The notes under the pieces were generated by a model. It saw only the letters and a list, made by a program, of their open reading frames with translations, did not search any database and was not told the DNA's origin. Shown piece after piece: positions 44,250-53,041 of a stretch of DNA of 64,000 nt. Position numbers and translations under genes: made by a program. How positions within the stretch are numbered: position 1 is the first letter of the stretch; each line of letters opens with the position of its first letter. The stretch comes from Nitrospirota bacterium (lineage in GTDB: Bacteria; Nitrospirota; UBA9217), in the NCBI GenBank assembly GCA_023229435.1, contig JALNZF010000007.1, forward strand, positions 62,001-126,000, in the 5' to 3' direction.

Positions 44250-44966
44250 TCACGCTGCCGGTCCCTGGGTTGTGCCGGCTTTGCCTGGTTTTTTCTTCCA
44301 CCGCCTGCGCCTTGGCTTCTTCTTGGCAGGAGCGCTCGCAACAACGGGCTCCGCTTTCACGGTCTGCGCGGTCAATTTGGCGGGTGCCGCTGCCTTGGCA
44401 GGCGCCGATGCCTTGACCGGCAACGATTCCTTGACCGATGCCGGTATCTTGGCGGGTGCGGCGGTCGGGCCGATGGCGACGAGCCGCTTGGCCTTTTCCT
44501 CCACCTCGCGTTCCATTTCGACCTTGAAGACCTTGAGGCGGTTCGCCACCTTCACGTCGCTCACGGCGATTATCTGCGCCGCGAACACGCCGGCGTTCTT
44601 GGCGCCCGCCTTGCCGATCGACATGGTCGCCACCGGCACGCCGCCCGGCATCTGCACGGTGGCGAGAAGCGCGTCGAGCCCCTTGAGCGTGGACGAATCG
44701 ATCGGCACTCCGATCACCGGCAGCGTGGTCTGCGATGCCACCACCCCGGCGAGGTGTGCTGCCCAGCCCGCTCCGGCGATGATCACCTTGAGACCGCGCT
44801 TCTCCGCGCTCTGGCTGTATTCCAGCACCTTCTTCGGCGTTCGATGCGCTGACGCGATCGTCATCTCGTACTCGATCCCGAACTCCTGGAGCATCACCCC
44901 TGCCTCCTGCATCACCGGCAGATCGGAATCGCTCCCCATCAATATCCCCACGACTGGTTTGGCCAT
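44250..44966 (-). CDS. purE: N5-carboxyaminoimidazole ribonucleotide mutase with basic C-terminal tail
   Basis: Residues 1-160 are a complete class I PurE: MGSDSDLPVM, the active-site SAHRTPKKV with catalytic His, and GVPIDSSTL...QMPGGVPVAT. It interconverts N5-CAIR and CAIR in purine synthesis. The last 75 or so residues are a non-family tail made of Ala, Lys, Pro and Val and ending in KKKPRRRRWKKKPGKAG, resembling bacterial histone H1-like or nucleic-acid-binding tails. purD lies nearby. I start at MAKPVVGILM (ATG 44966). Confidence 0.93.
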   Translation of the reverse strand: MAKPVVGILMGSDSDLPVMQEAGVMLQEFGIEYEMTIASAHRTPKKVLEYSQSAEKRGLKVIIAGAGWAAHLAGVVASQTTLPVIGVPIDSSTLKGLDALLATVQMPGGVPVATMSIGKAGAKNAGVFAAQIIAVSDVKVANRLKVFKVEMEREVEEKAKRLVAIGPTAAPAKIPASVKESLPVKASAPAKAAAPAKLTAQTVKAEPVVASAPAKKKPRRRRWKKKPGKAGTTQGPAA

Positions 44967-45032
44967 ATGTCTCCCTTCGAATTCATAATTATCGTTCAAT
45001 GCGCTTTACACTATGCGCTATGCTCTTTGCAG

Positions 45033-45797
45033 TTACATATCCTTCGGATCTTCTATAAAGACCGTCTCGATGCCGAACACCTCGCTGACGACCAACATCA
45101 ACGCCTTGACACCGACGGTTTCCGTTGCGTAGTGGCCGGCGACAAGAAGGTTTATTCCGCAGTCCTTCGCCGCGTTGTACACGGCCAGATCGATCTCTCC
45201 GACAAGAAAACAGTCGAGCGATAAGGCGCAGGCCTCTTTCAGGATGCTTCCCCCGCCGCCGGAGATGATGCCGATCGAACGGACGCGGTCTTTTCCGAAT
45301 CTGAACACGCGGCAATCCGTGTGTAATTTTTTATTCAAGACCGATGCCATGGAGTTCAGTCTCGTGGTTTTTCGAAACGTCCCCGCATAGCCGATCTTGA
45401 TGCCGTGATATCGGCCGAATTTTTTCGGTCCCTGTGCTCCCAGGATACGGATCAACTGCATATTGTTCCCGTATTCTTCGTGAAGATCGAGCGGCAGATG
45501 TGCGGCATAGAGCGCGATATTGCTTCTCTTCAGGTATGCCGCTCTTTGGGTCTCGAGGTCCCTGTCCTTTTGCGGCCTCCACGTGATGCCATGGTGAACA
45601 ACGAGGAGATCGACGCCGAGTTTTTTTGCCTTCTCAAAGGTGGAGATGCAGGCATCAACGGCAAAACCGACCTTCCTTATTTCGCCGCTCTTGCGGGACC
45701 TCACCTGCAAGCCGTTCACGGAAGCGTCCTTGATCTTTCCGACTCGCAGCGTCTTGTTCAAAAAACCCGCTATGTTCTTGATCGTCGCTGGTTGCAT
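45033..45797 (-). CDS. Nif3-like dinuclear metal-centre protein
   Basis: A 254-residue protein of the Nif3/DUF34 (YbgI/YqfO) family. Metal ligands lie in VVHHGITWRP (His-His), and HLPLDLHEEYGNN follows; the C-terminal VAGHYATE...E region supplies the rest. The function is poorly known; a GTP cyclohydrolase or metal-insertion role has been suggested in relatives. I start at MQPATIKNI; an earlier ATG lies close to the upstream repeat. Confidence 0.92.
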   Translation of the reverse strand: MQPATIKNIAGFLNKTLRVGKIKDASVNGLQVRSRKSGEIRKVGFAVDACISTFEKAKKLGVDLLVVHHGITWRPQKDRDLETQRAAYLKRSNIALYAAHLPLDLHEEYGNNMQLIRILGAQGPKKFGRYHGIKIGYAGTFRKTTRLNSMASVLNKKLHTDCRVFRFGKDRVRSIGIISGGGGSILKEACALSLDCFLVGEIDLAVYNAAKDCGINLLVAGHYATETVGVKALMLVVSEVFGIETVFIEDPKDM

Positions 45798-45830
45798 TTT
45801 ATATTTTGCATTTTTCATTCTTAAATAATT

Positions 45831-45971
45831 GAAACTAGTCAGTACGTCTGAACCCAAAAGAGTTTTACACCGGATACAACCCTTTTTATCCGCAGATTTC
45901 GCAGATGGATGTCACGCCAAGGCGTGATGAAATCTGCGTAATCTGCGGACAATATTTTGACCTGAGTAGTT
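45831..45971. repeat. Palindromic repeat, GTAACTACTC family, copy 3
   Basis: It opens AACTAGTCAGTACGTCTGAACCC and ends GACCTGAGTAGTTAT, with inner arms TCCGCAGATTTCGCAGAT and ATCTGCGTAATCTGCGGA. Centre GTCACGCCAAGGCGTGAT is a further small palindrome not present in the other copies. Ends are more divergent than in copies 1 and 2. Confidence 0.8.
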
Positions 45972-45980
45972 ATAATAATT

Positions 45981-47258
45981 TTAATTTCCCGTCTCCAGCG
46001 CCCGCGCCCCGATGTCCCTGCGATAGTGCGCTCCCTCAAAGCTGATCTCCCGCGCGCCGCGGTACGCGTTGTCGATGGCGGCGGCCACCACCGGGCCGAG
46101 TCCCGTGACCCCAAGCACCCTGCCGCCGTCAGTCACGACTTTGCCGTTCTTCATGGCCGTGCCCGAATGAAAGACCATCACGCCCTCTATTCCCGACGCT
46201 TTGTCGAGCCCGGTGATTACCCTGCCCTTCTCGTATTTCCCCGGATATCCGCCCGATGCCATGACGATGCACACGGCTGATTCCGGTTTCCACTTGATCT
46301 CCAGCGATGACAATCGCCCATCGAGAATGGCTTCGATGATCTCGACCAGGTCCGTATCGAGCCGCGCCATGACCGGCTGCGTCTCGGGATCGCCGAACCG
46401 TGCGTTGAACTCGAGCACCCTGGCTTCATTATTCCGGATCATGAGCCCGGCGTACAGTACTCCCTTGAACAGACGGCCCTCTTTTTCCATGGCCCGCACC
46501 GTGGGGATCATGATCGTGTCCATGACTTTGCGCTCAAGCTCTCTGGTCACGACCGGCGCGGGAGAATAGGCGCCCATTCCGCCGGTGTTCGGCCCCTTGT
46601 CCGCGTCGAACACGCGCTTATGGTCCTGCGACGATGCCATGGGCACCACGTTCCTGCCGTCGGAAAATGCCATGAACGAAGCCTCTTCGCCTCTCAGACA
46701 CTCCTCGATGACCACGCGATCGCCGGCTGTACCGAAGGTCTTATCGGTCATGATGATATTGAGGGCCTTGAGCGCCTCTTCCTCGGTCTCGGCAACGAAA
46801 ACACCCTTACCGGCCGCAAGTCCGTCCGCTTTGACCACGATGGGAGCGCCCTTTTCCCGTACGTATGCCGCTGCCGCGGCCTTGTCAGTGAATACTCCAT
46901 ACTCAGCCGTGGGAATATGATACTTCTTCATCAGGTCCTTGGAGAAGCGCTTGCTCGCCTCGATCTCCGCGGCCTTCCGGCTCGGTCCGAAGACGCGCAG
47001 TCCCGCTTTGGTAAACTCGTCCACGATCCCCATCGAGAGAGGTCCTTCGGGACCGACGACGGTAAGATCGATGGACTTGTCTTTGGCGAACGCAAGCAGG
47101 CCCGGAATGTCCTCGGCCTTGATCGGCGCGCATTCAGCGAGCCCCGCGATTCCCGCGTTGCCCGGCGCGGCATAGATCTTCGTGACCTTCGGGCTCTGCG
47201 CGATCTTCCAGACAAGCGCGTGTTCCCTGCCCCCGCCGCCTACTACGAGTACTTTCAT
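45981..47258 (-). CDS. purD: Phosphoribosylamine--glycine ligase
   Basis: A 425-residue ATP-grasp enzyme that makes glycinamide ribonucleotide in purine synthesis. The N-terminus VLVVGGGGREHALVWKI, the GPNTGGMGAYSP loop and EFNARFGDPETQPVMARL are diagnostic. It has its own place apart from other purine genes except purE about 1 kb away, across nif3. It ends at the GTAACTACTC-family repeat. Confidence 0.97.
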   Translation of the reverse strand: MKVLVVGGGGREHALVWKIAQSPKVTKIYAAPGNAGIAGLAECAPIKAEDIPGLLAFAKDKSIDLTVVGPEGPLSMGIVDEFTKAGLRVFGPSRKAAEIEASKRFSKDLMKKYHIPTAEYGVFTDKAAAAAYVREKGAPIVVKADGLAAGKGVFVAETEEEALKALNIIMTDKTFGTAGDRVVIEECLRGEEASFMAFSDGRNVVPMASSQDHKRVFDADKGPNTGGMGAYSPAPVVTRELERKVMDTIMIPTVRAMEKEGRLFKGVLYAGLMIRNNEARVLEFNARFGDPETQPVMARLDTDLVEIIEAILDGRLSSLEIKWKPESAVCIVMASGGYPGKYEKGRVITGLDKASGIEGVMVFHSGTAMKNGKVVTDGGRVLGVTGLGPVVAAAIDNAYRGAREISFEGAHYRRDIGARALETGN

Positions 47259-47278
47259 TGTTGCCCCCCCGATAACTT

Positions 47279-47400
47279 CACGATGGACGCGCGAACTGCA
47301 CGACGGACGATAGACGATCGTTCGCTGCGCTCACTAGGACGATGGACGCAAAAGATTTTTCGTCACTCGTCCGTCGTCCCTCGTCTCTCGTCCTTCGTGA
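47279..47400. repeat. Palindromic repeat reading into the end of larE
   Basis: GACGGACGA (47302-47310) and TCGTCCGTC (near 47369) are inverted, and the word CGATGGACGC is repeated directly at about 47280 and 47339. The right half (CTCGTCCGTCGTCCCTCG...) forms the 3' end of the larE reading frame, so larE gains about 25 codons. Confidence 0.55.
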
Positions 47401-48209
47401 CGCTTCCTCATTCCCTCATTCATGCTCCCCGTCCGATATCCCGCGAGGTCCAGACAAACGTAGGTATAGCCGATCTCCTTCAGCGCCGCCGTGATCTGCT
47501 CCGCAGCATTGCTCGAAAGCAGCTTCGCAAAATCCATGGGATCAACCTCGATCCGCGCCAGGTCCCCGTGGTGCCGCACGCGCACCTGCCGAAATCCGTG
47601 AGCGCGCAGATGGTCCTCCGCCGTCTGAACAGCCTTGAGTATCGCAGGCGTGATCCGTGTCCCATAGGGAATACGGGAGGAAAGGCAGGCAAGCGAGGGT
47701 TTGTCCCAGACAGAAAGTTCAAGACCGCGAGCGAGTTCCCGGACCTCTGACTTCGAAAGTCCGGCCTCGACAAGGGGGCTGCGAACGGAATGTTCCCCCG
47801 CGGCCCTTCTGCCCGGACGATGGTCATTCAGGTCGTCGGTGTTCGAACCATCGATGACAAAAGAGATCCCTTCAGTATCGGCAATCTTCCTGAGCTTTTC
47901 AAACAACTCCGTCTTGCAGAAATAGCAGCGGTCCGGGGAGTTTTTGACGAAGTCTTCCGAGGCAAGTTCGTGCGTGTGGAGGATCCGGTGGGTGACGCCC
48001 AGAGACCGGGCAAAGTGCTCAGCCGACTGCAGTTCACCGGCGGGATAGGTCTCGGAAACTGCGGTAACCGCGATGAGGCCCTGACCCATGACTTCGGAAG
48101 CGGCCCGGAGCAGAAGCGAGCTGTCCACGCCGCCGGAATAGGCGAGAACGGCCGGTTTCATCTCGTGAAGCAGCGCCTTGAGGTGTTCCCATTTTTGATC
48201 GATCACCAT
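47334..48209 (-). CDS. larE: LarE-like ATP-dependent sulfur transferase
   Basis: A 291-residue PP-loop enzyme related to LarE, which donates a sulfur atom from its own Cys to the nickel-pincer cofactor precursor. The P-loop is YSGGVDSS; the sacrificial Cys is in SLACLSSR. Four other Cys (DRCYFCK) are also seen. larB and larC are not nearby. The family end GYRTGSMNE is followed by about 25 residues (Lys, Arg-rich) encoded by a repeat. Confidence 0.92.
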   Translation of the reverse strand: MVIDQKWEHLKALLHEMKPAVLAYSGGVDSSLLLRAASEVMGQGLIAVTAVSETYPAGELQSAEHFARSLGVTHRILHTHELASEDFVKNSPDRCYFCKTELFEKLRKIADTEGISFVIDGSNTDDLNDHRPGRRAAGEHSVRSPLVEAGLSKSEVRELARGLELSVWDKPSLACLSSRIPYGTRITPAILKAVQTAEDHLRAHGFRQVRVRHHGDLARIEVDPMDFAKLLSSNAAEQITAALKEIGYTYVCLDLAGYRTGSMNEGMRKRHEGRETRDDGRVTKNLLRPSS

Positions 48210-48279
48210 TCCAGCGATAATAACACAGCTTGAACGGGAGTGTCAATAAAGTCCTGCGACCGGCGCAGAGTTTAACGGC

Positions 48280-49083
48280 TTATTTTTTCGCGGCCGGCAG
48301 GATGAATCCCATCTTCGCTGAGATGGCTTTGCCGGCATCCTGCACCATGGAGATAAGACCGCCCTTTTCCATCCGCTCTTCCGTAAGCCGGTGCGAAGGC
48401 GCGACAATGCCTACTGCGCCGATCACCTTGCTGGAGAAGTCCCTGACCGGCACTGCAATGCTCCGCACATCGAGATCGGCCTCCTCGTTCTCCAGCGCGT
48501 ATCCTTTTTCAGCGATCTTTTTCAATTCATTCAGGAGAACATCGCGCGTCTTGATGCTCTTGTCGGTAAGCGGTGTCAAATTCATTTCCGGATACAGCCG
48601 GGTGATCTCAGCCGCCGGGAGAACCGCAAGCTGCACCTTGCCAACCGCGGTGCAGTGGGCGGAAAACATGGCGCCGATTCGAGAGACCGCGCGTACCGTC
48701 CTGGTCGACTCCGCGCTGTCCATATAGATCACCTTGTTCCCGCGCAGGACCGCGACAACCGCCGTCTCTCCCGATGCCGCCATAAGGCCCTCGATGATGG
48801 GCCGCGCATGGCGGCGGCACTCGCGCTGCTCGAAGAAGATAGCGCCGATCTGGAGCACCTTGGGGCCAAGGCGGTAGTTCTCGGACGACTTGTTCTGCTC
48901 GATGTAGCCGCGATGCTCGAGCGTGGCAAGCAGCCGGAACACGTTGTTCTTGTGAAGCCCAAGCCGCTTCGACAGCACGGTAACGCCGAGTTCGTCCTCG
49001 GTTTTGGTAAATGATTCCAGGATGTCGAGCGCGTGTGAAACTGACTGGATCGTGTAATTTTGTTTTTCCCTTTTTATAACCAT
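48280..49083 (-). CDS. IclR-family transcriptional regulator
   Basis: A 267-residue DNA-binding protein. Residues 10-70 form the winged helix-turn-helix (VTVLSKRLGLHKNNVFRLLATLEHRGYI) and residues 90-255 the IclR effector domain. The effector is unknown; the next genes downstream (larE, purD) are not obvious targets, nor are the upstream ones. The promoter region has an inverted ACACGTGT at about 49112. Confidence 0.93.
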   Translation of the reverse strand: MVIKREKQNYTIQSVSHALDILESFTKTEDELGVTVLSKRLGLHKNNVFRLLATLEHRGYIEQNKSSENYRLGPKVLQIGAIFFEQRECRRHARPIIEGLMAASGETAVVAVLRGNKVIYMDSAESTRTVRAVSRIGAMFSAHCTAVGKVQLAVLPAAEITRLYPEMNLTPLTDKSIKTRDVLLNELKKIAEKGYALENEEADLDVRSIAVPVRDFSSKVIGAVGIVAPSHRLTEERMEKGGLISMVQDAGKAISAKMGFILPAAKK

Positions 49084-49144
49084 AGGATGACACCCCCTTC
49101 GCTTTAAAACACGTGTTTAATAGTAAATCGCGGAAAAGGGTTTG

Positions 49145-49744
49145 TCAAGAGAAAATAACGATATTTTGAACCTTAAGTATTACCACGTTCGACACAGCCT
49201 CATAAAGTCCCCAGAGGCCGAAGGCGATAAACACCAGCGCGGCAAACCATTTGATCTGCTTTTCGGGGATGTTCTTGTGAAGCACGATGCCGGCAATGAT
49301 CCCGATCGCGTCCGCGATCATCATCCCGGCGGTGGTGCCGGTCCATACCGGGATAATGGTATTGAACTCAGCGGCAAGCGCCACGGTAGCGAGCTGGGTC
49401 TTGTCCCCCATCTCGGCGAAAAAGAACGCGATGGCGACGGTCCAGAAAGGGCCGAAGTTGAACCGTTTGTCCTCGCCCTTCAGCGTATCGCCGCGGAGGG
49501 TCCAGAGGCCGAAGATAATGAAGGACGCCGAAGCCGCGATCTTGATGGTATTGAGCGGAACAATATTGGTGAGATAATTTCCCACAAGGACGGCGAGCAG
49601 GTGGTTTGCCGCTGTCGCGACGAACACTCCCCACATTACCGTCTGCCACCTGAACCGGGAGGCAAAGGCCATGGCCAGGAGCTGGGTCTTGTCGCCCATC
49701 TCGGCCAGGACAACGATCGCAAGCGACGTGAGAAACGCCGTCAT
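49145..49744 (-). CDS. GDT1/UPF0016-family cation transporter (Mn2+ or Ca2+)
   Basis: A 199-residue membrane protein with two homologous halves, each with the signature LAEMGDKTQL (residues about 11 and 112). Six helices in all. In bacteria these proteins export Mn2+ or Ca2+. The ATG overlaps the rph stop (ATGA) so it is coupled to RNase PH, a pairing without obvious functional link. Confidence 0.93.
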   Translation of the reverse strand: MTAFLTSLAIVVLAEMGDKTQLLAMAFASRFRWQTVMWGVFVATAANHLLAVLVGNYLTNIVPLNTIKIAASASFIIFGLWTLRGDTLKGEDKRFNFGPFWTVAIAFFFAEMGDKTQLATVALAAEFNTIIPVWTGTTAGMMIADAIGIIAGIVLHKNIPEKQIKWFAALVFIAFGLWGLYEAVSNVVILKVQNIVIFS

Positions 49745-50448
49745 GCAAGGATTTCTTTCTGCTTTTTTACGAGCGCGCGAATGCCCTTTTCGCCGAGCGC
49801 GAGAAGCTCGGTCAATTCCGCCTTGGAGAACGGTTCGCCCTCGGCAGTGCCCTGCACCTCAACGATCTTTCCCCTGCCCGTCATCACCAGGTTCATGTCC
49901 ACTTCCGCCGATGAATCCTCAGTGTAGCAAAGGTCGAGCAGGGGTTTGCCGTCCACGATGCCGACGCTGATCGCGGCAAGATGGTCGTTGATTGGCACGG
50001 CCTTGATCAGCCCCTGCTTTTTCATATGGCGAAGCGCGTCCACGAGCGCGACATAGGCCCCGGTGATGGATGCGGTGCGCGTTCCGCCGTCCGCCTGGAT
50101 CACGTCGCAGTCGATCAGCACGGACCGTTCGCCGAGCGCCTTCATGTCCACCACCGAGCGAAGGGACCTGCCGATAAGCCGCTGGATCTCATGCGTACGG
50201 CCGCCCACCTTGCTCCGCTCGCGCTGGATCCTCTGGCCCGAGGAGCGCGGAAGCATGGCGTATTCCGCCGTGACCCAGCCCGTGCCTTTGCCGCGCAAAA
50301 AGGGCGGAACGGAGTTCTCGACCGTGGCCGTGCAGATGACCCTGGTGTCGCCCATCTCGATCAGCACCGAGCCCTCCGCCGTCTTAATGTAGTTCCTGGT
50401 GATCTTCAGCCTGCGGAGCTCGTCCGCCTTTCTTCCGTCTTCACGCAC
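49741..50448 (-). CDS. rph: Ribonuclease PH
   Basis: A 235-residue phosphorolytic 3'-5' exoribonuclease that trims tRNA 3' ends. N-terminal GTGWVTAEYAMLPRSS and the QADGGTRTASITGAYVAL box are characteristic of Rph. Length and motifs are complete. It starts upstream of the GDT1 gene with an overlap of four bases. Confidence 0.96.
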   Translation of the reverse strand: MREDGRKADELRRLKITRNYIKTAEGSVLIEMGDTRVICTATVENSVPPFLRGKGTGWVTAEYAMLPRSSGQRIQRERSKVGGRTHEIQRLIGRSLRSVVDMKALGERSVLIDCDVIQADGGTRTASITGAYVALVDALRHMKKQGLIKAVPINDHLAAISVGIVDGKPLLDLCYTEDSSAEVDMNLVMTGRGKIVEVQGTAEGEPFSKAELTELLALGEKGIRALVKKQKEILA

Positions 50449-50666
50449 AGCACAACCTCCAAAGGTAACGACTGATATCGAAGCCAGGGATCATAAAATG
50501 TTTCTGCAGGTATTTGCTCCGGTCATCATAGTAATATGAAAACGATCTGTCAATTCTATTTTTTCAGCCCTCGTTTTGAGGTCATATGCCAGGGCTGTTC
50601 TCGGCCGAGTGAAAATATCCTTGGAATTGCCTTGTAAATCACGACCATATTTGATAGTCTGTTTCC

Positions 50667-50879
50667 ATGAGTTCATCCATCATGAATATTCTTAAAGAAG
50701 AGGGACAGAGAGCCTTTCTCAAGCGCTCTCCGGTGGAGCGTTTGCGTACAATGCATGATCTCTTTCTTCAAGTCGTCGCCTTGAAGGCGCGGGGAGAAGG
50801 GGTCTCCGAATATGAAATCTATAGACGATACCTTAAAGATAATCCGCGACATTACGAGCGCAATCCCCGCCAAGCTTGA
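50667..50879 (+). CDS. Small partner protein of the nucleotidyltransferase
   Basis: A 70-residue soluble protein that I do not recognise with certainty. KRSPVERLRTMHDLFLQ resembles the short helical segment found before many orphan nucleotidyltransferase genes. It overlaps the next gene by 68 bases, so expression is coupled. It may be an antitoxin-like partner. No Shine-Dalgarno is obvious at ATG 50667; ATG 50682 is also possible. Confidence 0.55.
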   Translation: MSSSIMNILKEEGQRAFLKRSPVERLRTMHDLFLQVVALKARGEGVSEYEIYRRYLKDNPRHYERNPRQA

Positions 50880-51420
50880 CATCGTGCTTATCGGGGGGAT
50901 CGCCGTCATCCTTCACGGCGTTGAGCGAACGACCATCGACGTTGACTTCAGCCTTTATTCCGACGTCATTCGCGATTCCGGTCCGTCTGCGTTCTTTGAT
51001 CAGCTCAGAGCGCATCTTCCAAAACGATTTTCAGCGCGTCTGATGCAAGGCAGCAAAATCCCCGATGATCCGCTCAAGCACGATATCATTGTTATCGACG
51101 ACAACGAAGGCGACTACGAACGGATCGACCTGCTCATAGCGCGCTATAAATGGGAGCTGGAAGGCATTGAACAAGCGGTCCGACTTCAGGGCATCCCTTT
51201 TCCCGTACTGGGCAAACCCCACCTCGTGGCCATGAAACTACTGGCCACGGGATACAAGGACGCCCACGATGTCATGACCCTCATGGCTCTCATGACAGAC
51301 GAGGAAAGAACAAAGGCCCGGGAGCTTGCACAACGAATGGGAAGAGAAAAAAAACTGGACCGCCTGCTTTCACCGCCGCCGGAAGATGAAGTGCGGGAGA
51401 TGCCCGAGGAATATATATAG
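50812..51420 (+). CDS. AbiEii-like/DUF6036 nucleotidyltransferase
   Basis: A 202-residue protein with a minimal nucleotidyltransferase core: VLIGGIAVILHGVERTTIDVDF, where GG and the DVD acidic pair form the catalytic signature. Helical region and EYI tail follow. Such proteins occur in two-gene toxin-antitoxin-like cassettes and as unknown domains. It sits next to the integron, so it may be part of the accessory region. Confidence 0.8.
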   Translation: MKSIDDTLKIIRDITSAIPAKLDIVLIGGIAVILHGVERTTIDVDFSLYSDVIRDSGPSAFFDQLRAHLPKRFSARLMQGSKIPDDPLKHDIIVIDDNEGDYERIDLLIARYKWELEGIEQAVRLQGIPFPVLGKPHLVAMKLLATGYKDAHDVMTLMALMTDEERTKARELAQRMGREKKLDRLLSPPPEDEVREMPEEYI

Positions 51421-51470
51421 GAACATGTGCGGACCGAGAGGGCGAAATTGCGAATCGTCTCCTCTCAGTA

Positions 51471-52925
51471 TTAAAAATCCAGCGGGCTCTTCCGCTCTTT
51501 CATGGTCTTGCTCGGCACGCAATGCGTATAGATCATCGTCGTCCTGACATCTGCATGACCGAGCATTTCCTGGATCGTGCGGATGTCGTAGTTCGCCTGA
51601 AGAAGATGGGTGGCAAAGGAATGGCGGAAGGTGTGGCACGTTACGCGTTTTTTCAGACGCGCTTTCCGGACCGCTCCGTAGAGAGCCTCCTGCACGTCGG
51701 TCTCATGCAGGTGATACCGCCGCAGCTCGCCCGTTTCCCGAACCTTTGTCAGCGACGCCTGCGGGAAGAACCACTGCCAGATGAACTCCTTGGGGGCATT
51801 CCGGTATTTCTTTTCTAGCAGGTCGTCGAGAAACACGCCGGCATACCCCGCTGCACAGTCCTCGTCGTGAAGCCGCGTTATGCGCTCCATCTGCGCTGTC
51901 AGCTCCGGCATGATCGTCCGCGGAATTGGAACGGTTCGCGACTTTTTTCCCTTGCCGTCCTGGATCGTGAGAATCCCTTCGTCAAAATTGAAGTTCTGTA
52001 CGCGCAGTTTCAGACATTCAAAGATCCGAAGACCGCACCCGTACAGAAGTTTCACAACCAGATCCTGGGGCTTGGCAAGGTGCTTGAGCACCGCATCGAT
52101 CTCGCTCCGCGTCAGAACCACAGGTATGTAGTTAGACCGCTTTGCGCGCGGAATATCCTTGTGCTCGCCGAAATCCTTCTTCAGAATATGCCGATACAGA
52201 AAGAGGATCGCATTGAACGCCTGGTTTTGCGTCGATGCAGCAACTTTGCAATTCACCGCAAGGTACGTCAGATAGGCCTTTACCTCCTCCGGCGATAACC
52301 GCGCCGGCGGTTTGTCCTTCAGGAAGTGCTGAAACTTCCGGGTCCAGTTGGCGTAGGTAACGAGCGTTTTTCTCGCATAGTGCCGCGTCGCGATCTCCGC
52401 TTCAAGCTTTTCGATGATGCCATCCCACTCCGGCGAGGCCGTCTTCACGCGAAAGCGCATCTCATCGTACCGCCGCCCGGGCCGGGCTGACTTGGCAGCC
52501 GTCTCCGTTGTTGCGCCAGCACTGGAGGCCGGTCCTTCCGCGTGGACAACCGCAGCTTGATAGACAGCAGTGCTCGCCGACATATCCGATTTTCGTGAGG
52601 CCGGCGAAGAGGCAGCGGTCGTACCGGGGGGTTCCCCACTACCCCGCATTACCAAAGAGGGCGTAGCCTTGGGCTGCGAGGAAAAGAAAAGCGAGATCGC
52701 CTGCGCGGCATCATTCAGATGCCTATCCGACTGTCCTTTGGACCGCAGCTTCTCGATATACAGCCTGACTTGCTCGGACCGTGAGTCAGGCGGACGATAC
52801 TTTGCCCGGAAGTCGAGAAAATAACGAAGCCATTTTCGGCAATCCGTTCGGAATTCTTGGGGAAGAGCTTTCTTCGCCAGAAGCGCGTTATAGGACTTCA
52901 AAATCTCGTCAGGAATTGGCAGCAT
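51471..52925 (-). CDS. intI: Integron-type tyrosine recombinase with an extra N-terminal domain
   Basis: A 484-residue site-specific recombinase. The C-terminal catalytic part has Arg in YGCGLRIFEC, HTFRH (His431, Arg434), LGHADV (His457) and nucleophile Tyr466 in TTMIYTH. The stretch WQWFFPQASLTK...RRYHLHETDVQEAL is the insertion that marks integron integrases (IntI) against other XerD-like enzymes. Usual IntI length is about 320-340; here a second SAM-like core-binding domain (residues 1-75) and an Ala/Ser/Thr-rich linker (76-165) precede the normal one. I start at ATG 52925 (MLPIPDEI); the cassette-like region lies on its right. Confidence 0.9.
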   Translation of the reverse strand: MLPIPDEILKSYNALLAKKALPQEFRTDCRKWLRYFLDFRAKYRPPDSRSEQVRLYIEKLRSKGQSDRHLNDAAQAISLFFSSQPKATPSLVMRGSGEPPGTTAASSPASRKSDMSASTAVYQAAVVHAEGPASSAGATTETAAKSARPGRRYDEMRFRVKTASPEWDGIIEKLEAEIATRHYARKTLVTYANWTRKFQHFLKDKPPARLSPEEVKAYLTYLAVNCKVAASTQNQAFNAILFLYRHILKKDFGEHKDIPRAKRSNYIPVVLTRSEIDAVLKHLAKPQDLVVKLLYGCGLRIFECLKLRVQNFNFDEGILTIQDGKGKKSRTVPIPRTIMPELTAQMERITRLHDEDCAAGYAGVFLDDLLEKKYRNAPKEFIWQWFFPQASLTKVRETGELRRYHLHETDVQEALYGAVRKARLKKRVTCHTFRHSFATHLLQANYDIRTIQEMLGHADVRTTMIYTHCVPSKTMKERKSPLDF

Positions 52926-52951
52926 GGCAGGAATGGGCTCCTTTCCTTTTA

Positions 52952-52985
52952 AAAAGACTATTCCATAATTTTGGAATAGTCTTTT
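52952..52985 (-). promoter_or_regulatory. Palindrome in the intI 5' leader
   Basis: AAAAGACTATTCC and GGAATAGTCTTTT are exact 13-bp inverted repeats around an 8-nt AT loop, starting at the expected transcript start and ending just before the AAGGAAAGGAG Shine-Dalgarno. Read leftward it is followed by TTTTT. It could be an operator or an attenuator; it does not look like a LexA box. Confidence 0.6.
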
Positions 52986-52990
52986 CAGCA

Positions 52991-53019
52991 AGTATAGCGG
53001 CGACACAAGCAAACGTCAA
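52991..53019 (-). promoter_or_regulatory. Promoter of the integron integrase
   Basis: On the minus strand TTGACG (53019-53014) and TATACT (52996-52991) with a 17-bp spacer, very near consensus. The start would be near 52984, inside the palindrome. Confidence 0.75.
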
Positions 53020-53041
53020 GCCATACTTTTTCCACAACCTA

